Shown here: piece after piece, positions 1 to 8,766 of the stretch | How the letters are laid out: the number at the start of each line of letters is the position of its first letter | How positions within the stretch are numbered: the stretch's first letter is position 1 | Assembly (NCBI GenBank): GCA_965207995.1 | Contig: OZ242299.1 | Location: forward strand, 2,108,001 to 2,172,000 | DNA: 64,000 nucleotides | Source of the DNA: DAOUKH01 sp965207995 | Lineage (GTDB): Bacteria; Chloroflexota; Dehalococcoidia; SHYB01 | Direction of reading: 5' to 3' | Notes under the pieces: generated by a model | Seen by the model: only the letters and a program-made list of their open reading frames with translations | Databases searched by the model: none | Told to the model about the DNA's origin: nothing | Position numbers and translations under genes: made by a program

Positions 1-2748
1 GCCGAAGATGATGGCGACGAGGTACTCGGGGTCGGGCAGGCGGGAGTCCCGTGCGCTTACGCTGATGCTATAGGTGCCGCCCAGTTCCTCTCGCACTCGC
101 TCGCGCAGACGGATGCCGAGCACCTCACCGAGCACGGTAAGGGTCAGCGCCTCCTCGCGGCTCCACTCCATGTCTCCCGCGAACACCAGCACGGTGTTGC
201 TGCGCGGTTCCGTGCCGCTGCGGACGACATGGTCCTCCAGTCCCATCGGCGGGTCGATTCCGACGTCCCGCCACTGCTCGGTGCGGCCCGTGGTCGGCAG
301 GCTGGCCAGATAGGTGGCGGTCAACGAGCGGAGGGTTTCCCAGTCGAAGGCGCCGACGAAGACGAAGGTCGCGTCGCCCAGGTCGGCGAAACGGTCGTCG
401 TACACCGCTTCCGCGCGCTCCTCGCTGAGCTCGGCTAGGAGCTCGACAGTAAGGGGCCGGCCACGGAAGTGGCCCTGGCTCAGGATGGAGTTTACGGTGT
501 CGAAAAGCCGTGCGTCCGGCTCGGCAGCGCGAAATTCCGCGACGCTGCGCATCCTTGCCTCGTATCTCGAGAAGACGGCAGGGTCGAGGCGAGGCTCGGT
601 TGCATAGAGCGCGATCAGTTGGAAGAGGGTCTCCAGATCTTCGGGTGAGGCGTTGCCGCTCAGGCCTTCGAACAGCTCCCCAATGTACGGAGAAACCGAG
701 ACTCTCTTGCCTGCGAGGAGCTTTTCGAGGGCCACACTGTCGTGCAGGCCGACGCCGCTTCCTGACACCACGTCGGCGGCGTACAGGGCAGAGACGTAGT
801 CTTCGTCCGCGATCAGGGAATGCCCGCCGGGGCTGAATGCCTGGAACTGCACCTGGTCATTGCGGAAGTCGGTCTGTTTGGCGATCACGGTAATGCCGTT
901 GGAGAGCGTCCATCTCTGCGCGTCGATGGACTCAATTCGCTCTTCGGCGACGATGCTTCCTGGGGTCGGAAGCGTTGGGAGGAGCGGGACGTCGCCGAGC
1001 ACGTCTTCGTAGGGAGCCACCTCCAGTGTCGGGGCCGCCACAAGCTGCGCCAGCGCCGCCGCCGACAAGTCGACGTCCGTGCTCGCCTCAGTCTCCTGGG
1101 GCCGGACAATCAGGAGCGCGGTATCTTCGGGATCGGTCCACGATTCCACCACGTCGCTGAAGTCGGCCAACGAGATTTGCGGCACGAGCTCCTGGTACAG
1201 CTCCCATTCAGCCTCGATGCCGGGGACCGACCCCCCGCTGAGGAAGTGGTCCTCGTACAACTGGACTAGGCCCGACGAAGGCCTCTGGTCCCGCTGCTTG
1301 TACGAGCTCTCCACCGCCCGCAAGAGGTTGACCTTCTCCCGGGCGAGTTCGGAGTCGGTGAACCCATGCTGTCGAACACGCTGCAATTCTTCCAGCACGG
1401 CCGCCAATCCCTGCTCGATGCCGCTATCCTCTACCCATCCCGAAAACGTTGCGATGTCGAGTGTTTGCACATATGGCGAACGTCCGGCCTGCGACCCGAG
1501 GTAGGGAGGGTCGGCGGCTTGACCGCGCTCGAACAGCCGTGCGTTGAGCATCATGAAGGCCAGACGCTCCACCGCCGCGCGCCGGAATGCCTCGAGGTCC
1601 TGAACGCTTTGGGGTTCGAGCTTTCGGATGAGGACGAACTGGGTGCCGGGCGACTCGGCATCGGTGAAGACGGCGATGTCCGGCTCCTCGTGCCGCGGAA
1701 CGCCGAAGGCGGGCCGGTCGGTGGGTGATGCTGCTGCGGCGCGTTCCTGGATTGCCTCGCCCTCGGGCGGCGGTGCAAAGTGCTGCTTGACCTTGGCCTC
1801 GATGTCCGCGGTGTCGAAGTGGCCGACGGCGACGATTGCCATGAGGTCGGGCCTGTACCAACGCTCGTAGTAGTCCCTCAGGCGCTGACCAGGCGCGCTC
1901 TCGACGATCTCGGGCAGACCGATGAGGGCCCGTTCGGCGTAGCGGGAGGAGCCGAAGAGCAGCCGGAGCAGGGTGTCCTGCAGGCGCGAGTTGAATCCCT
2001 GTCCGAGCCGCCACTCTTCTAGAACGACCCCGCGCTCCAGTTCAACCTCTTCGGGATCGAAGGCTATCGCGTAGGCCCAGTCGCTGAGAATCTGAAACGC
2101 GGTCTCCGTAATCTCGGGATCGTCGGTCGGAATCTCCAGCCAATACGTGGTGTTATCGAAGCTGGTATAGGCGTTCAAGTGCGCGCCGAAGGTGCTGCCG
2201 ATCGATTCAAGGTATTCGACGATCTCCTGTTTGGCGAAGCGCTCGGTGCCGTTGAACGCCATATGCTCGACGAAGTGCGCCAGCCCTTGCTGGTCATCCT
2301 CCTCGAGGACCGAGCCGGCCTTCACCACCAAGGCTATCTGGGCCCTGTCGCGAGGCTCTTCGTTGTGCCTGATGTAGTAGCTGAGGCCGTTGCTCAAGGT
2401 GCCGCGGACCACGGAGGGGTCGAAGGCCAGGGGAGCGGCGGGCTCCGGGGTGGGCGTAGCCGTAGGGGTGGGCGTCGGAGCCGCGGTGGGCGCTACCGTA
2501 GCCGTGGGTGTCGGAGCGGCCGTGGGTACCGGAGTTGCGGTGGGCGCTGCCGTAGGGGTGGGCGTCGGAGCGGCCGTGGGTACCGGAGTTGCGGTGGGTG
2601 CTGCCGGAGGGAGGGTGGCGGTGGGTCCAGGGGTGGGCGGGCGTTCGGCCTCGCACCCCAGCAACACCGCTAGAGCTAGGGCAATGCCAATCAGCGTGAT
2701 GCCGATAGGAGTTCGGGGTGTGTTCGGCTTCGCGCTCATGAACCTCAT
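1..2748 (-). CDS. M16 family zinc metallopeptidase lipoprotein (C-terminus outside window)
   Basis: The reading frame is open from 2748 to the window edge (916 codons), so only the extreme C-terminus should be missing, since PqqL-type M16 proteins are usually about 930-950 residues. The N-terminus has a hydrophobic signal ending in VLLGC (lipid-attachment Cys near residue 32), followed by a Pro/Thr/Ala-rich linker to about residue 105. The inverted zinc motif of the family is present as HFVEH (H158, E161, H162), and a downstream LEEW supplies the likely third ligand. A second M16-like, inactive half follows after about residue 560. It is probably a membrane-tethered extracytoplasmic peptidase. 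ATG 2748 gives MRFMSAKP; ATG 2739 is an alternative. The neighbour is on the opposite strand, so it is transcribed away from the lipid cluster. Confidence 0.9.
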   Translation of the reverse strand, partial: MRFMSAKPNTPRTPIGITLIGIALALAVLLGCEAERPPTPGPTATLPPAAPTATPVPTAAPTPTPTAAPTATPVPTAAPTPTATVAPTAAPTPTPTATPTPEPAAPLAFDPSVVRGTLSNGLSYYIRHNEEPRDRAQIALVVKAGSVLEEDDQQGLAHFVEHMAFNGTERFAKQEIVEYLESIGSTFGAHLNAYTSFDNTTYWLEIPTDDPEITETAFQILSDWAYAIAFDPEEVELERGVVLEEWRLGQGFNSRLQDTLLRLLFGSSRYAERALIGLPEIVESAPGQRLRDYYERWYRPDLMAIVAVGHFDTADIEAKVKQHFAPPPEGEAIQERAAAASPTDRPAFGVPRHEEPDIAVFTDAESPGTQFVLIRKLEPQSVQDLEAFRRAAVERLAFMMLNARLFERGQAADPPYLGSQAGRSPYVQTLDIATFSGWVEDSGIEQGLAAVLEELQRVRQHGFTDSELAREKVNLLRAVESSYKQRDQRPSSGLVQLYEDHFLSGGSVPGIEAEWELYQELVPQISLADFSDVVESWTDPEDTALLIVRPQETEASTDVDLSAAALAQLVAAPTLEVAPYEDVLGDVPLLPTLPTPGSIVAEERIESIDAQRWTLSNGITVIAKQTDFRNDQVQFQAFSPGGHSLIADEDYVSALYAADVVSGSGVGLHDSVALEKLLAGKRVSVSPYIGELFEGLSGNASPEDLETLFQLIALYATEPRLDPAVFSRYEARMRSVAEFRAAEPDARLFDTVNSILSQGHFRGRPLTVELLAELSEERAEAVYDDRFADLGDATFVFVGAFDWETLRSLTATYLASLPTTGRTEQWRDVGIDPPMGLEDHVVRSGTEPRSNTVLVFAGDMEWSREEALTLTVLGEVLGIRLRERVREELGGTYSISVSARDSRLPDPEYLVAIIFG
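2440..2640. repeat. Low-complexity coding repeat of the Pro/Thr linker
   Basis: On the minus strand this DNA encodes the Pro/Thr/Ala linker of the M16 lipoprotein. A 54-bp unit starting with tcggagcggccgtgggtacc at 2511 recurs at 2565 almost unchanged, and shorter related units extend to about 2440. Such in-frame duplications are likely to vary in copy number between strains. Confidence 0.8.
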
Positions 2749-2870
2749 GGCCAGCGATTGATGCTAGTGCCCATCAGGGGGCTTCGTCAATGCGCTGCGG
2801 GGCCCGCGCCGCGGCTCCCCGCAAGGGAGTGATAGGATACGACGCCATGTCGCTTGGAGGGCGGAGCGCG

Positions 2871-4229
2871 ATGCCGCGGCGAGTCGCCATTGTCGGTGGA
2901 GGCGTTTCAGGGCTGGGCGCCGCTTGGGCGCTCCATCATCACCCGGACCGGTTCGACTTCCGTCTGTTCGAGGCCAACGAACAGATTGGCGGCAATGCGA
3001 TTACGGTCGATATGCCGCAGGATGACGGCAGCGCCATCCCCTTCGACATTTCTGTGACGGCCTGTATCCCGTCGGTCTACGACCATATTGTTCTGTTGAT
3101 GGAACGGTTTGGCATCGAGCTGCTCGATACCAAGTTCAGCTACAGCGTGAAGTACGACGGCCGCGTCTACGCGCACGACTTCGACTCCGACATCCGGGAG
3201 GAGCTTCGGTCCGAGATTGCGAGATTCCAGCGTGTCCTGAAACGTCTGCACCGGATCGGTTGGCTGACGCGCTCCCAGTCGAAGCTCCTGAATGCCCTGA
3301 ACCCGTTCAACTACATCAGCATGGGGATGGTGCTGAAGCTGGGAAGGTTCTCCGACGACTTCAAGTACAAGGTCCTGAAGCCAATGTTCGTCAATTTTCT
3401 GATGGCGACGGACGTGTTGGCTATGCCCGCATCGTTGTTTAGCAGGTATCTCGAGTTCTTCAACATCGAATCGGCTACCCCCATGCAGACGTGGGACCGG
3501 GGAACGCGCCGCATCTACGAGAACCTATCGGCCGATTTTCGGGACAAGATCTACCTCGGCCGGCCTGTCCGGAAGGTCTACCGGCAAGCGGCCGGCGTCG
3601 TGGTCGAAGATGAAGACGGGGTCCAGGAGACCTTCGACGATGTGATTCTCGCGTGCAACGCGAACCACACGCTGGAACTCCTTGACAGCCCCACGAGGCT
3701 CGAGCGCTACATCCTCTCGTCGATCAAGTACGATACCGAGCTTCATCACCACGCGGTCGTCCACTCCGACGCGTCGGTGCTTCCCGACAACGAGGTGAAG
3801 GCCCTGTCAACGCGGAGCAACCATCTCGAGCAGTACGGTGCGCAACCCGACAACTATGAAATCACCTACATCATGCACAACCAGCAGCCGTGGGCCCATG
3901 GGTCTGACAAGCCGTGTCTGGTGACCTATAACGCGACGAGCCCCATTGATGAGGGAAAGGTCGTCAAGAGGTGGTCGTTCCAGCACATCATCCATGACGT
4001 GCGCCACGTGGCGCTGCTCGTCAACCTGTTCCGCTTCATTCAAGGGCGGAGGCGGACGTGGTATTGCGGCGCGCACACGCTGATCAACAGCCAGGAAACG
4101 TGCTTCGTCAGCGGTCTCGCGGCCGCGAGGCAGATCGGTGCCGACTACCCCTTCGAGGATGAGGCGGCGAGACGCTCGTTCAACTATTACGGCGGCATCA
4201 TGTACGGTTCCCGGTTCAGGAAGGCGTAG
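2871..4229 (+). CDS. FAD/NAD(P)-binding amine-oxidase-like flavoprotein
   Basis: The protein opens with a Rossmann dinucleotide-binding motif (VAIVGGGVSGLGAAWAL, then LFEA about 20 residues later and GG), typical of the flavin-containing amine oxidase / protoporphyrinogen oxidase superfamily and closest in style to COG2907 predicted FAD proteins. Near the C-terminus, the YCGAHTLINSQETCFVSGLAAA region looks like the second FAD-contacting segment. ATG 2871 is chosen because GGAGGG lies 8-10 bases upstream and the fold starts at once; ATG 2847 (AGGA, 9 bases upstream) would add eight residues. It faces the Rieske gene tail to tail. Its substrate is unknown; being inside a cluster with a sterol methyltransferase and P450, it could desaturate or isomerise a lipid. 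That role is inference. Confidence 0.85.
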   Translation: MPRRVAIVGGGVSGLGAAWALHHHPDRFDFRLFEANEQIGGNAITVDMPQDDGSAIPFDISVTACIPSVYDHIVLLMERFGIELLDTKFSYSVKYDGRVYAHDFDSDIREELRSEIARFQRVLKRLHRIGWLTRSQSKLLNALNPFNYISMGMVLKLGRFSDDFKYKVLKPMFVNFLMATDVLAMPASLFSRYLEFFNIESATPMQTWDRGTRRIYENLSADFRDKIYLGRPVRKVYRQAAGVVVEDEDGVQETFDDVILACNANHTLELLDSPTRLERYILSSIKYDTELHHHAVVHSDASVLPDNEVKALSTRSNHLEQYGAQPDNYEITYIMHNQQPWAHGSDKPCLVTYNATSPIDEGKVVKRWSFQHIIHDVRHVALLVNLFRFIQGRRRTWYCGAHTLINSQETCFVSGLAAARQIGADYPFEDEAARRSFNYYGGIMYGSRFRKA

Positions 4230-4286
4230 CGCTGACCGCGACGGAGGCCGAACCGATGCGAGACCCTTAGTGACCCGGGGCGCGCT

Positions 4287-5381
4287 TTAGGGATTGGGGT
4301 CGTCGCCGTCGCTCGAATCGGGATAGAACTGGGCGCAATAGGCCCGGTAGGGCATGATCTCCCCGTCCGAACGGCAGAGGCGGGGCCGGGACCGGTATTG
4401 CTTCCGGCTCCAGATGACGACATCCTGCCGAACGTCGTGCTTTTGGTTGGCCACGATGAACTTGTTCATGACGGGCGCGCGCCAGCTCAGCGGGAGAAAC
4501 GCAAGGCCGGCAACCCACCGCTTCGGGCTGCGGATTTCCTTTATCTGTGAAACCAAGGACAGGTCGATAGAAGTGCCGTCGACCGGCGTCGCCAAGATCC
4601 AGAGGCGCATGTCCATGCCGATGGTGTGCTCGCGGATCTCCACGTACGAGTAGCCCAGCCCGAAGACGTGTGTTCTGGCAGAGATGTCGAAGGTGAGCCT
4701 TGCGACCTTGGCGACCCTTCGGTGGCTCCGGAAGTTGAAGTTGCTCTGGAGGTAGGGCCCCTCCACCGACAGTCGCCCGACGCGGTCGACGCTGTGGTAT
4801 CCGTGGACATAGCGTAGGTGGCCCAAATCCACCGAGTTCTCCGTTGTCTCCTGTGGGTGCCCGGGAAATCGAAGGGTCCTGACCTCGATACCGCACCACC
4901 CGGCTTGGTCGGGCTGATCCGCAGGGAGACTCCACTGCGGCTCCCGGCCCCCGATCCCCCACCAAGCGAAGATCAGGCCGCACATGTCCCGCGTCTCGAA
5001 GACGCGCAGTCTCGCGGTCTTGGGTGGGTCAGCAAAGGGGGTGGCGACGCACTGGCCGGTAGCGTCGTACTCGTAGCCGTGGAAGGGACAGACGAGGCGC
5101 CCGGCGCAGATGCGGCCTCCCGCGGGGGGGCCTAGGTCGGAGCCCAAGTGGGGACAAACGGCTTCGGCGACGCAGACGCGCCCTTCCTCGTCGCACCAGA
5201 TAACGACGTTCTCGCCCATCCAGGTCTTCTGGATGAGCTTGGCCTTCAGAATGGCCTCACGGGTGGCAACGAAGTACCAACCCTCGGGAAATGGGGAAGG
5301 CAAAGGTGTGTTCGCGGGCTCTCGACGCCGGGTTGCCGTCGTTCGGTGGACCTCAGCCAGTATCCCGGTTGACTGCTTCAT
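4287..5381 (-). CDS. Rieske non-haem iron oxygenase, cholesterol 7-desaturase/KshA-like
   Basis: It has an N-terminal Rieske [2Fe-2S] domain with CPH (C76, H78) and CPFH (C98, H101), then a catalytic domain with the mononuclear-iron ligand pattern N182-x2-D185-x2-H188-x4-H193. The length of 364 residues and the pattern fit the DAF-36/Neverland, KshA and bacterial sterol-demethylase group of Rieske oxygenases, which act on sterol or steroid rings; that family knowledge is the basis for the substrate suggestion. There is no transmembrane segment at the N-terminus. It would need an electron-transfer partner that is not seen in the window. It is divergent to the GPP34-P450 gene, with about 95 bases between their starts that must hold both promoters. 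Rieske enzyme: near certain. Sterol substrate: inferred from the neighbouring Erg6-like gene. Confidence 0.9.
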   Translation of the reverse strand: MKQSTGILAEVHRTTATRRREPANTPLPSPFPEGWYFVATREAILKAKLIQKTWMGENVVIWCDEEGRVCVAEAVCPHLGSDLGPPAGGRICAGRLVCPFHGYEYDATGQCVATPFADPPKTARLRVFETRDMCGLIFAWWGIGGREPQWSLPADQPDQAGWCGIEVRTLRFPGHPQETTENSVDLGHLRYVHGYHSVDRVGRLSVEGPYLQSNFNFRSHRRVAKVARLTFDISARTHVFGLGYSYVEIREHTIGMDMRLWILATPVDGTSIDLSLVSQIKEIRSPKRWVAGLAFLPLSWRAPVMNKFIVANQKHDVRQDVVIWSRKQYRSRPRLCRSDGEIMPYRAYCAQFYPDSSDGDDPNP

Positions 5382-5476
5382 TCCTGGAATCCCGATCCTC
5401 CTCTGATGCGTACCGGCTCCCTTCCTGGTATGCTAAAGTTTCATAACGCAAGTATGCAAGGCCATGGGGATTGTGC

Positions 5477-7516
5477 ATGGGGGGCAGGACGATGACGCTC
5501 TCTAAGGATCGTACGACAACCCAGCTGAGTCTGCCCGAAGAACTCGTCCTGATGCTCCTCAACGAGGAGAGCGGCTACTTCCACCAGGTGCCGGGATGGG
5601 ACCTGAACTGCGCCATCGTCGGCGCGGTCCTCGCGGAGCTTTCACTCCAGTCTCGCATCGATACGGATATGGAGTCGCTGTTCCTCGTCGACGGGACGGA
5701 GACAGGCGATCCCGTCCTGGACTCGATTCTGAAAGAAGTCGCGGCTGCCCCTGGCCAGCGGAACGCCCAATATTGGATTGAAAGGCTCGCTCCCCGTGCC
5801 GAGTCGATCATCGACTCGACGCTGGACCGCCTGACTGACCTCAAGATTCTGAAACACCACGACGGCGATTTTTGGACCGTGGCTCACAATGTGGGGCAGA
5901 TGGAAATGTTCGACAACTCCCCTGAAGGCAGCGGGGTTGAGTTCGTCAAGACACGTATCCGCAAGGCAATCTTCGAGAATGAGATTCCCGACCCAAGAGA
6001 CGTCATCATCATCTGCCTCATCAACACGTGCGACGTCTTCCGCTTCATCTTTGAGCTTGACGATGAGTCGGAGGGGCGAATCGAGTTCATCTGCAAGATG
6101 GACTTGATTGGACGGTCCATCGCCGCCGCGGTCTCCCACAACCTGGCCGGCCCGCTGCTTCGCCGTTCCGCTTTGACCAAGAAGATCCCGCGCGTTTCCT
6201 TGCGCAAGATGCTGTTCAATCCGCATCTTCGTAAAGGTAACATTCCGGCTCTCTTTGCAGACCTAGCACAAGAGTACGGCCCTGTATTTGAGCTCCGCCC
6301 ACCGTTCGCCAAACCCATGATCTTCTTGGCCGGGCCGGAGACTAATCAGTGGGTGCATCGGCGCGGGCGCATGTACCTAAGGACCAAAGACTACTTTAGC
6401 GACTTCGAGAAGGTGTACGGCGCCAATGGGGTCTTGCCCTCCCTAGACGGCGCTGATCACTTCCGGCTCCGCAAGTCACTGTCGACGGCGTATTCTCGTG
6501 GAAGACTCGCGGGCCAGTTGGAGCAACTCTACCAATATGCGCGGAAATTCATGGCGGATTGGGAGGTCGGAAAGGCGTACCCCGCCACGGTCCTGTCCCG
6601 GCGAATGGTCAACGCACAGCTTTCGCCGCTCTTTGTCACCGTTGAATCTCAGGACATCTTTGACGATCTGGCGACGTTCAAGGAACGGGCGCTCCTGACG
6701 CACATATTGAAGGCTCTGCCCAAATTCATGCTGAGGACTCCGAGCATGAGACGTAAGGCCAAAGTCGTCGACACGCTGCTGGACCGGGTGCAGAGTGTCC
6801 ACACCTCCGCCCAGCGAGCTGACGCTCCCCGCAACCTTGCGGACGACCTTCTCAGCCTGCACGCGAGCGATCCGCAGTTTGTCCCCGAGTCGAATCTCCG
6901 GTTTGCTCTTTCAGCTGCGTTGATCGCCAGCGTGTACCTTGGCGATGCGTTCAGCTTCGCCTTGTACGCTATGGCGTCGCAGCCGGAGCTCTACGCCAAG
7001 ATCCAAGGTGAAGCCGATGCTCTGTTCGACGGCGGAGATCCGGATGGTGAGGACTTCAATCCCTCCGCCATCGACGTCACGCACCGCTTCCTCATGGAAA
7101 GCCTGCGCATGTACCCCATCGTTCCGATGTCCCTTCGAAACGTCATGAATACGTGTGTGGTCGAGGACTATGAGCTGCCGCTGGGGACACGGCTTTACAT
7201 CGCCCAGACGGCCTCGCATTTCATGGACGACGTCTTTCCCGAGCCGTTCAAGTTCGATATCGATCGGTACTTGCCTCCACGGAATGAGCACCACAGTCCT
7301 GGGTACGCCCCGTACGGGCTGGGCACACACATGTGCCTTGGCTCCCGGTGGATGGAGTTGCAATTGGCCGTCAATGTGCTCCTGGTCGCGCACCACTTCA
7401 ACATTAAGGTGTCCCCCGCGAACTACGAGATTCGGTTTGCGCCCTTGCCATCGAATAAGCCAACCAAGAAGCTGAAGTTCCTCATCGCCGAGCGAAGGCG
7501 CGAGCTGAACGTATAA
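5477..7516 (+). CDS. GPP34 (GOLPH3-like) domain fused to cytochrome P450
   Basis: This single 679-residue frame joins two known folds. Residues about 15-225 match the GPP34/Golgi phosphoprotein 3 family: LSLPEELVLMLL, then ELSLQSRI, TETGDPVLD, YWIERLAP and DPRDVIIICLINTCDVF occur in the order seen in human GOLPH3, including the Trp (W41) of its lipid pocket. Residues about 245-675 are a P450: E541-S-L-R544 (ExxR) and the haem loop PYGLGTHMCLG with Cys620 as thiolate ligand, the usual Phe being Tyr. The I-helix segment IASVYLGDAF lacks the normal acid-Thr pair. No frameshift separates the halves. ATG 5477 is preceded by GGGGA at 5466; ATG 5492 is possible. GPP34 domains bind membranes or membrane enzymes, so it may dock the P450 at the membrane (inference). 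It lies between the Rieske and methyltransferase genes. Confidence 0.9.
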   Translation: MGGRTMTLSKDRTTTQLSLPEELVLMLLNEESGYFHQVPGWDLNCAIVGAVLAELSLQSRIDTDMESLFLVDGTETGDPVLDSILKEVAAAPGQRNAQYWIERLAPRAESIIDSTLDRLTDLKILKHHDGDFWTVAHNVGQMEMFDNSPEGSGVEFVKTRIRKAIFENEIPDPRDVIIICLINTCDVFRFIFELDDESEGRIEFICKMDLIGRSIAAAVSHNLAGPLLRRSALTKKIPRVSLRKMLFNPHLRKGNIPALFADLAQEYGPVFELRPPFAKPMIFLAGPETNQWVHRRGRMYLRTKDYFSDFEKVYGANGVLPSLDGADHFRLRKSLSTAYSRGRLAGQLEQLYQYARKFMADWEVGKAYPATVLSRRMVNAQLSPLFVTVESQDIFDDLATFKERALLTHILKALPKFMLRTPSMRRKAKVVDTLLDRVQSVHTSAQRADAPRNLADDLLSLHASDPQFVPESNLRFALSAALIASVYLGDAFSFALYAMASQPELYAKIQGEADALFDGGDPDGEDFNPSAIDVTHRFLMESLRMYPIVPMSLRNVMNTCVVEDYELPLGTRLYIAQTASHFMDDVFPEPFKFDIDRYLPPRNEHHSPGYAPYGLGTHMCLGSRWMELQLAVNVLLVAHHFNIKVSPANYEIRFAPLPSNKPTKKLKFLIAERRRELNV

Positions 7517-7556
7517 AGCGCCGTGGGATAGCCCGGCGGACCGGGCGGGAGAGGCC

Positions 7557-8654
7557 CTAAAGGGGTTTGCGCGCCAGGAAGCAGTACAACGGCGTGAAAA
7601 TCCCGGCCCTGCCGCCTGAGACATAGGCGTTGGCGGTGCGGTCCAGCAGCCCGACGACCTCCGCGGATCCCTTGGGAAACATCCCTAAGGCCTCGACCGC
7701 CCTAAGACCCCACATGAGCAGCTTGCGGCCTAGCGGAAGCCTGACCAGGGCGTTGCCGAGCGTTCCGCGCCGGGTTTCCATGGGCTGATACCACGGCGTG
7801 GTAGGACCGTTCTCCTCGACGGCCTGATCCCTTCCCTCGATCACCTGAAATCCCGTTGCTTCGAGGGCCCGGTTCACCTCGCCCATCGTCGCGATGTCCT
7901 TGAGCGCGATGCCGTGCATTAGCTCCTGCTTGATGGCCCGGTGCCGATGGTCATCGGCATCGAACTTGTCCGTCATGCACATTTCCTGACCCCACAAAAG
8001 GGCTCCGGGTTTCAGCACGCGGTAGATCTCGGCGAACGCGCCCGCCTTGTCAGGCGCATGGCAGGTCGATTCGATCGCGTAGCCCCGATCGAACGTGTCG
8101 TCCTCGATGGGGGCCATGTCCATGAAGCTGCACGCGAGGTAGTCGACCATGTGGTCGATCCCCGCCTCGGCGTCCAACGATCTCGCCTTGTTCAGTTGGA
8201 TTTCGTTGCTATTGACCCCGACGACCCTGACACCGGCCTCCCGGACGACGCGGCGGAGGGGTCCCCCGATCCCGCAGCCGACATCGATCACCGTCATGCC
8301 CTCGCGCAACTCCAACTTGGCGATCATCTGTCGCTGATGCCGGGTCTTGGATTCCTCCAGGCTCTCCCGGGGCGACAGCGGCGCGAAATGGAGGGATTCG
8401 CCCCAACCGAACACCATGAATTCGCTGCAGAGGTCGTAGTATTCCTTGACGGTTACGGCGTGGTCGTAGCCGACCGCGCCGTCCCTCGCGGGCGGCTTGT
8501 CCATCCATCCATCGAATTCTCTCAGGCGACGGCGGACGTCCGACTCACGGTACGCGGCCTTCAGTCCCTTGGACAGTTTGGGGAGTTGCAGGAGCGCTTT
8601 CAAAACAGGGAAGGTATGCCTAGCAGGAGAAGCAGCCCGGGGCTGTGCGCACAA
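7557..8654 (-). CDS. Erg6-like sterol C-24 methyltransferase (SMT)
   Basis: This is a class I SAM methyltransferase of 365 residues that follows the yeast Erg6 plan. It has EYYDLCSEFMVFGWGESLHF near the start of the domain, the SAM motif VIDVGCGIGGP, the sterol-methyltransferase signature YAIESTCHAPDKAG, then IYRVLKPG and MTDKFD, and a C-terminal GIFTPLYCFLARKP that corresponds to the sterol-methyltransferase C-terminal domain. In eukaryotes this family transfers methyl from SAM to the C-24 double bond of the sterol side chain. Tocopherol and other Erg6-like methyltransferases share the SAM motif but not the CHAP signature with this C-terminal segment. No squalene epoxidase or oxidosqualene cyclase lies in the window, so the substrate might be made elsewhere or scavenged. 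The true start may lie inside the first 60 residues. Confidence 0.88.
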   Translation of the reverse strand: MCAQPRAASPARHTFPVLKALLQLPKLSKGLKAAYRESDVRRRLREFDGWMDKPPARDGAVGYDHAVTVKEYYDLCSEFMVFGWGESLHFAPLSPRESLEESKTRHQRQMIAKLELREGMTVIDVGCGIGGPLRRVVREAGVRVVGVNSNEIQLNKARSLDAEAGIDHMVDYLACSFMDMAPIEDDTFDRGYAIESTCHAPDKAGAFAEIYRVLKPGALLWGQEMCMTDKFDADDHRHRAIKQELMHGIALKDIATMGEVNRALEATGFQVIEGRDQAVEENGPTTPWYQPMETRRGTLGNALVRLPLGRKLLMWGLRAVEALGMFPKGSAEVVGLLDRTANAYVSGGRAGIFTPLYCFLARKPL

Positions 8655-8766
8655 GCGTTCACCATCTTATCAGCGTCATCAAGACGCCCCAGTGTGGCAA
8701 ACGCCACGAAGCGGTGTAGCGGTGCAAGGCCCGCTGGAATGTGAGACGAACTTCCCGGCTCGCCGC

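Noticed and set aside
5477..7516. Eukaryotic contamination because of the GPP34 domain
   Set aside because: GPP34 domains also occur in bacteria; the gene has no introns, bacterial ribosome-binding sites and bacterial neighbours.
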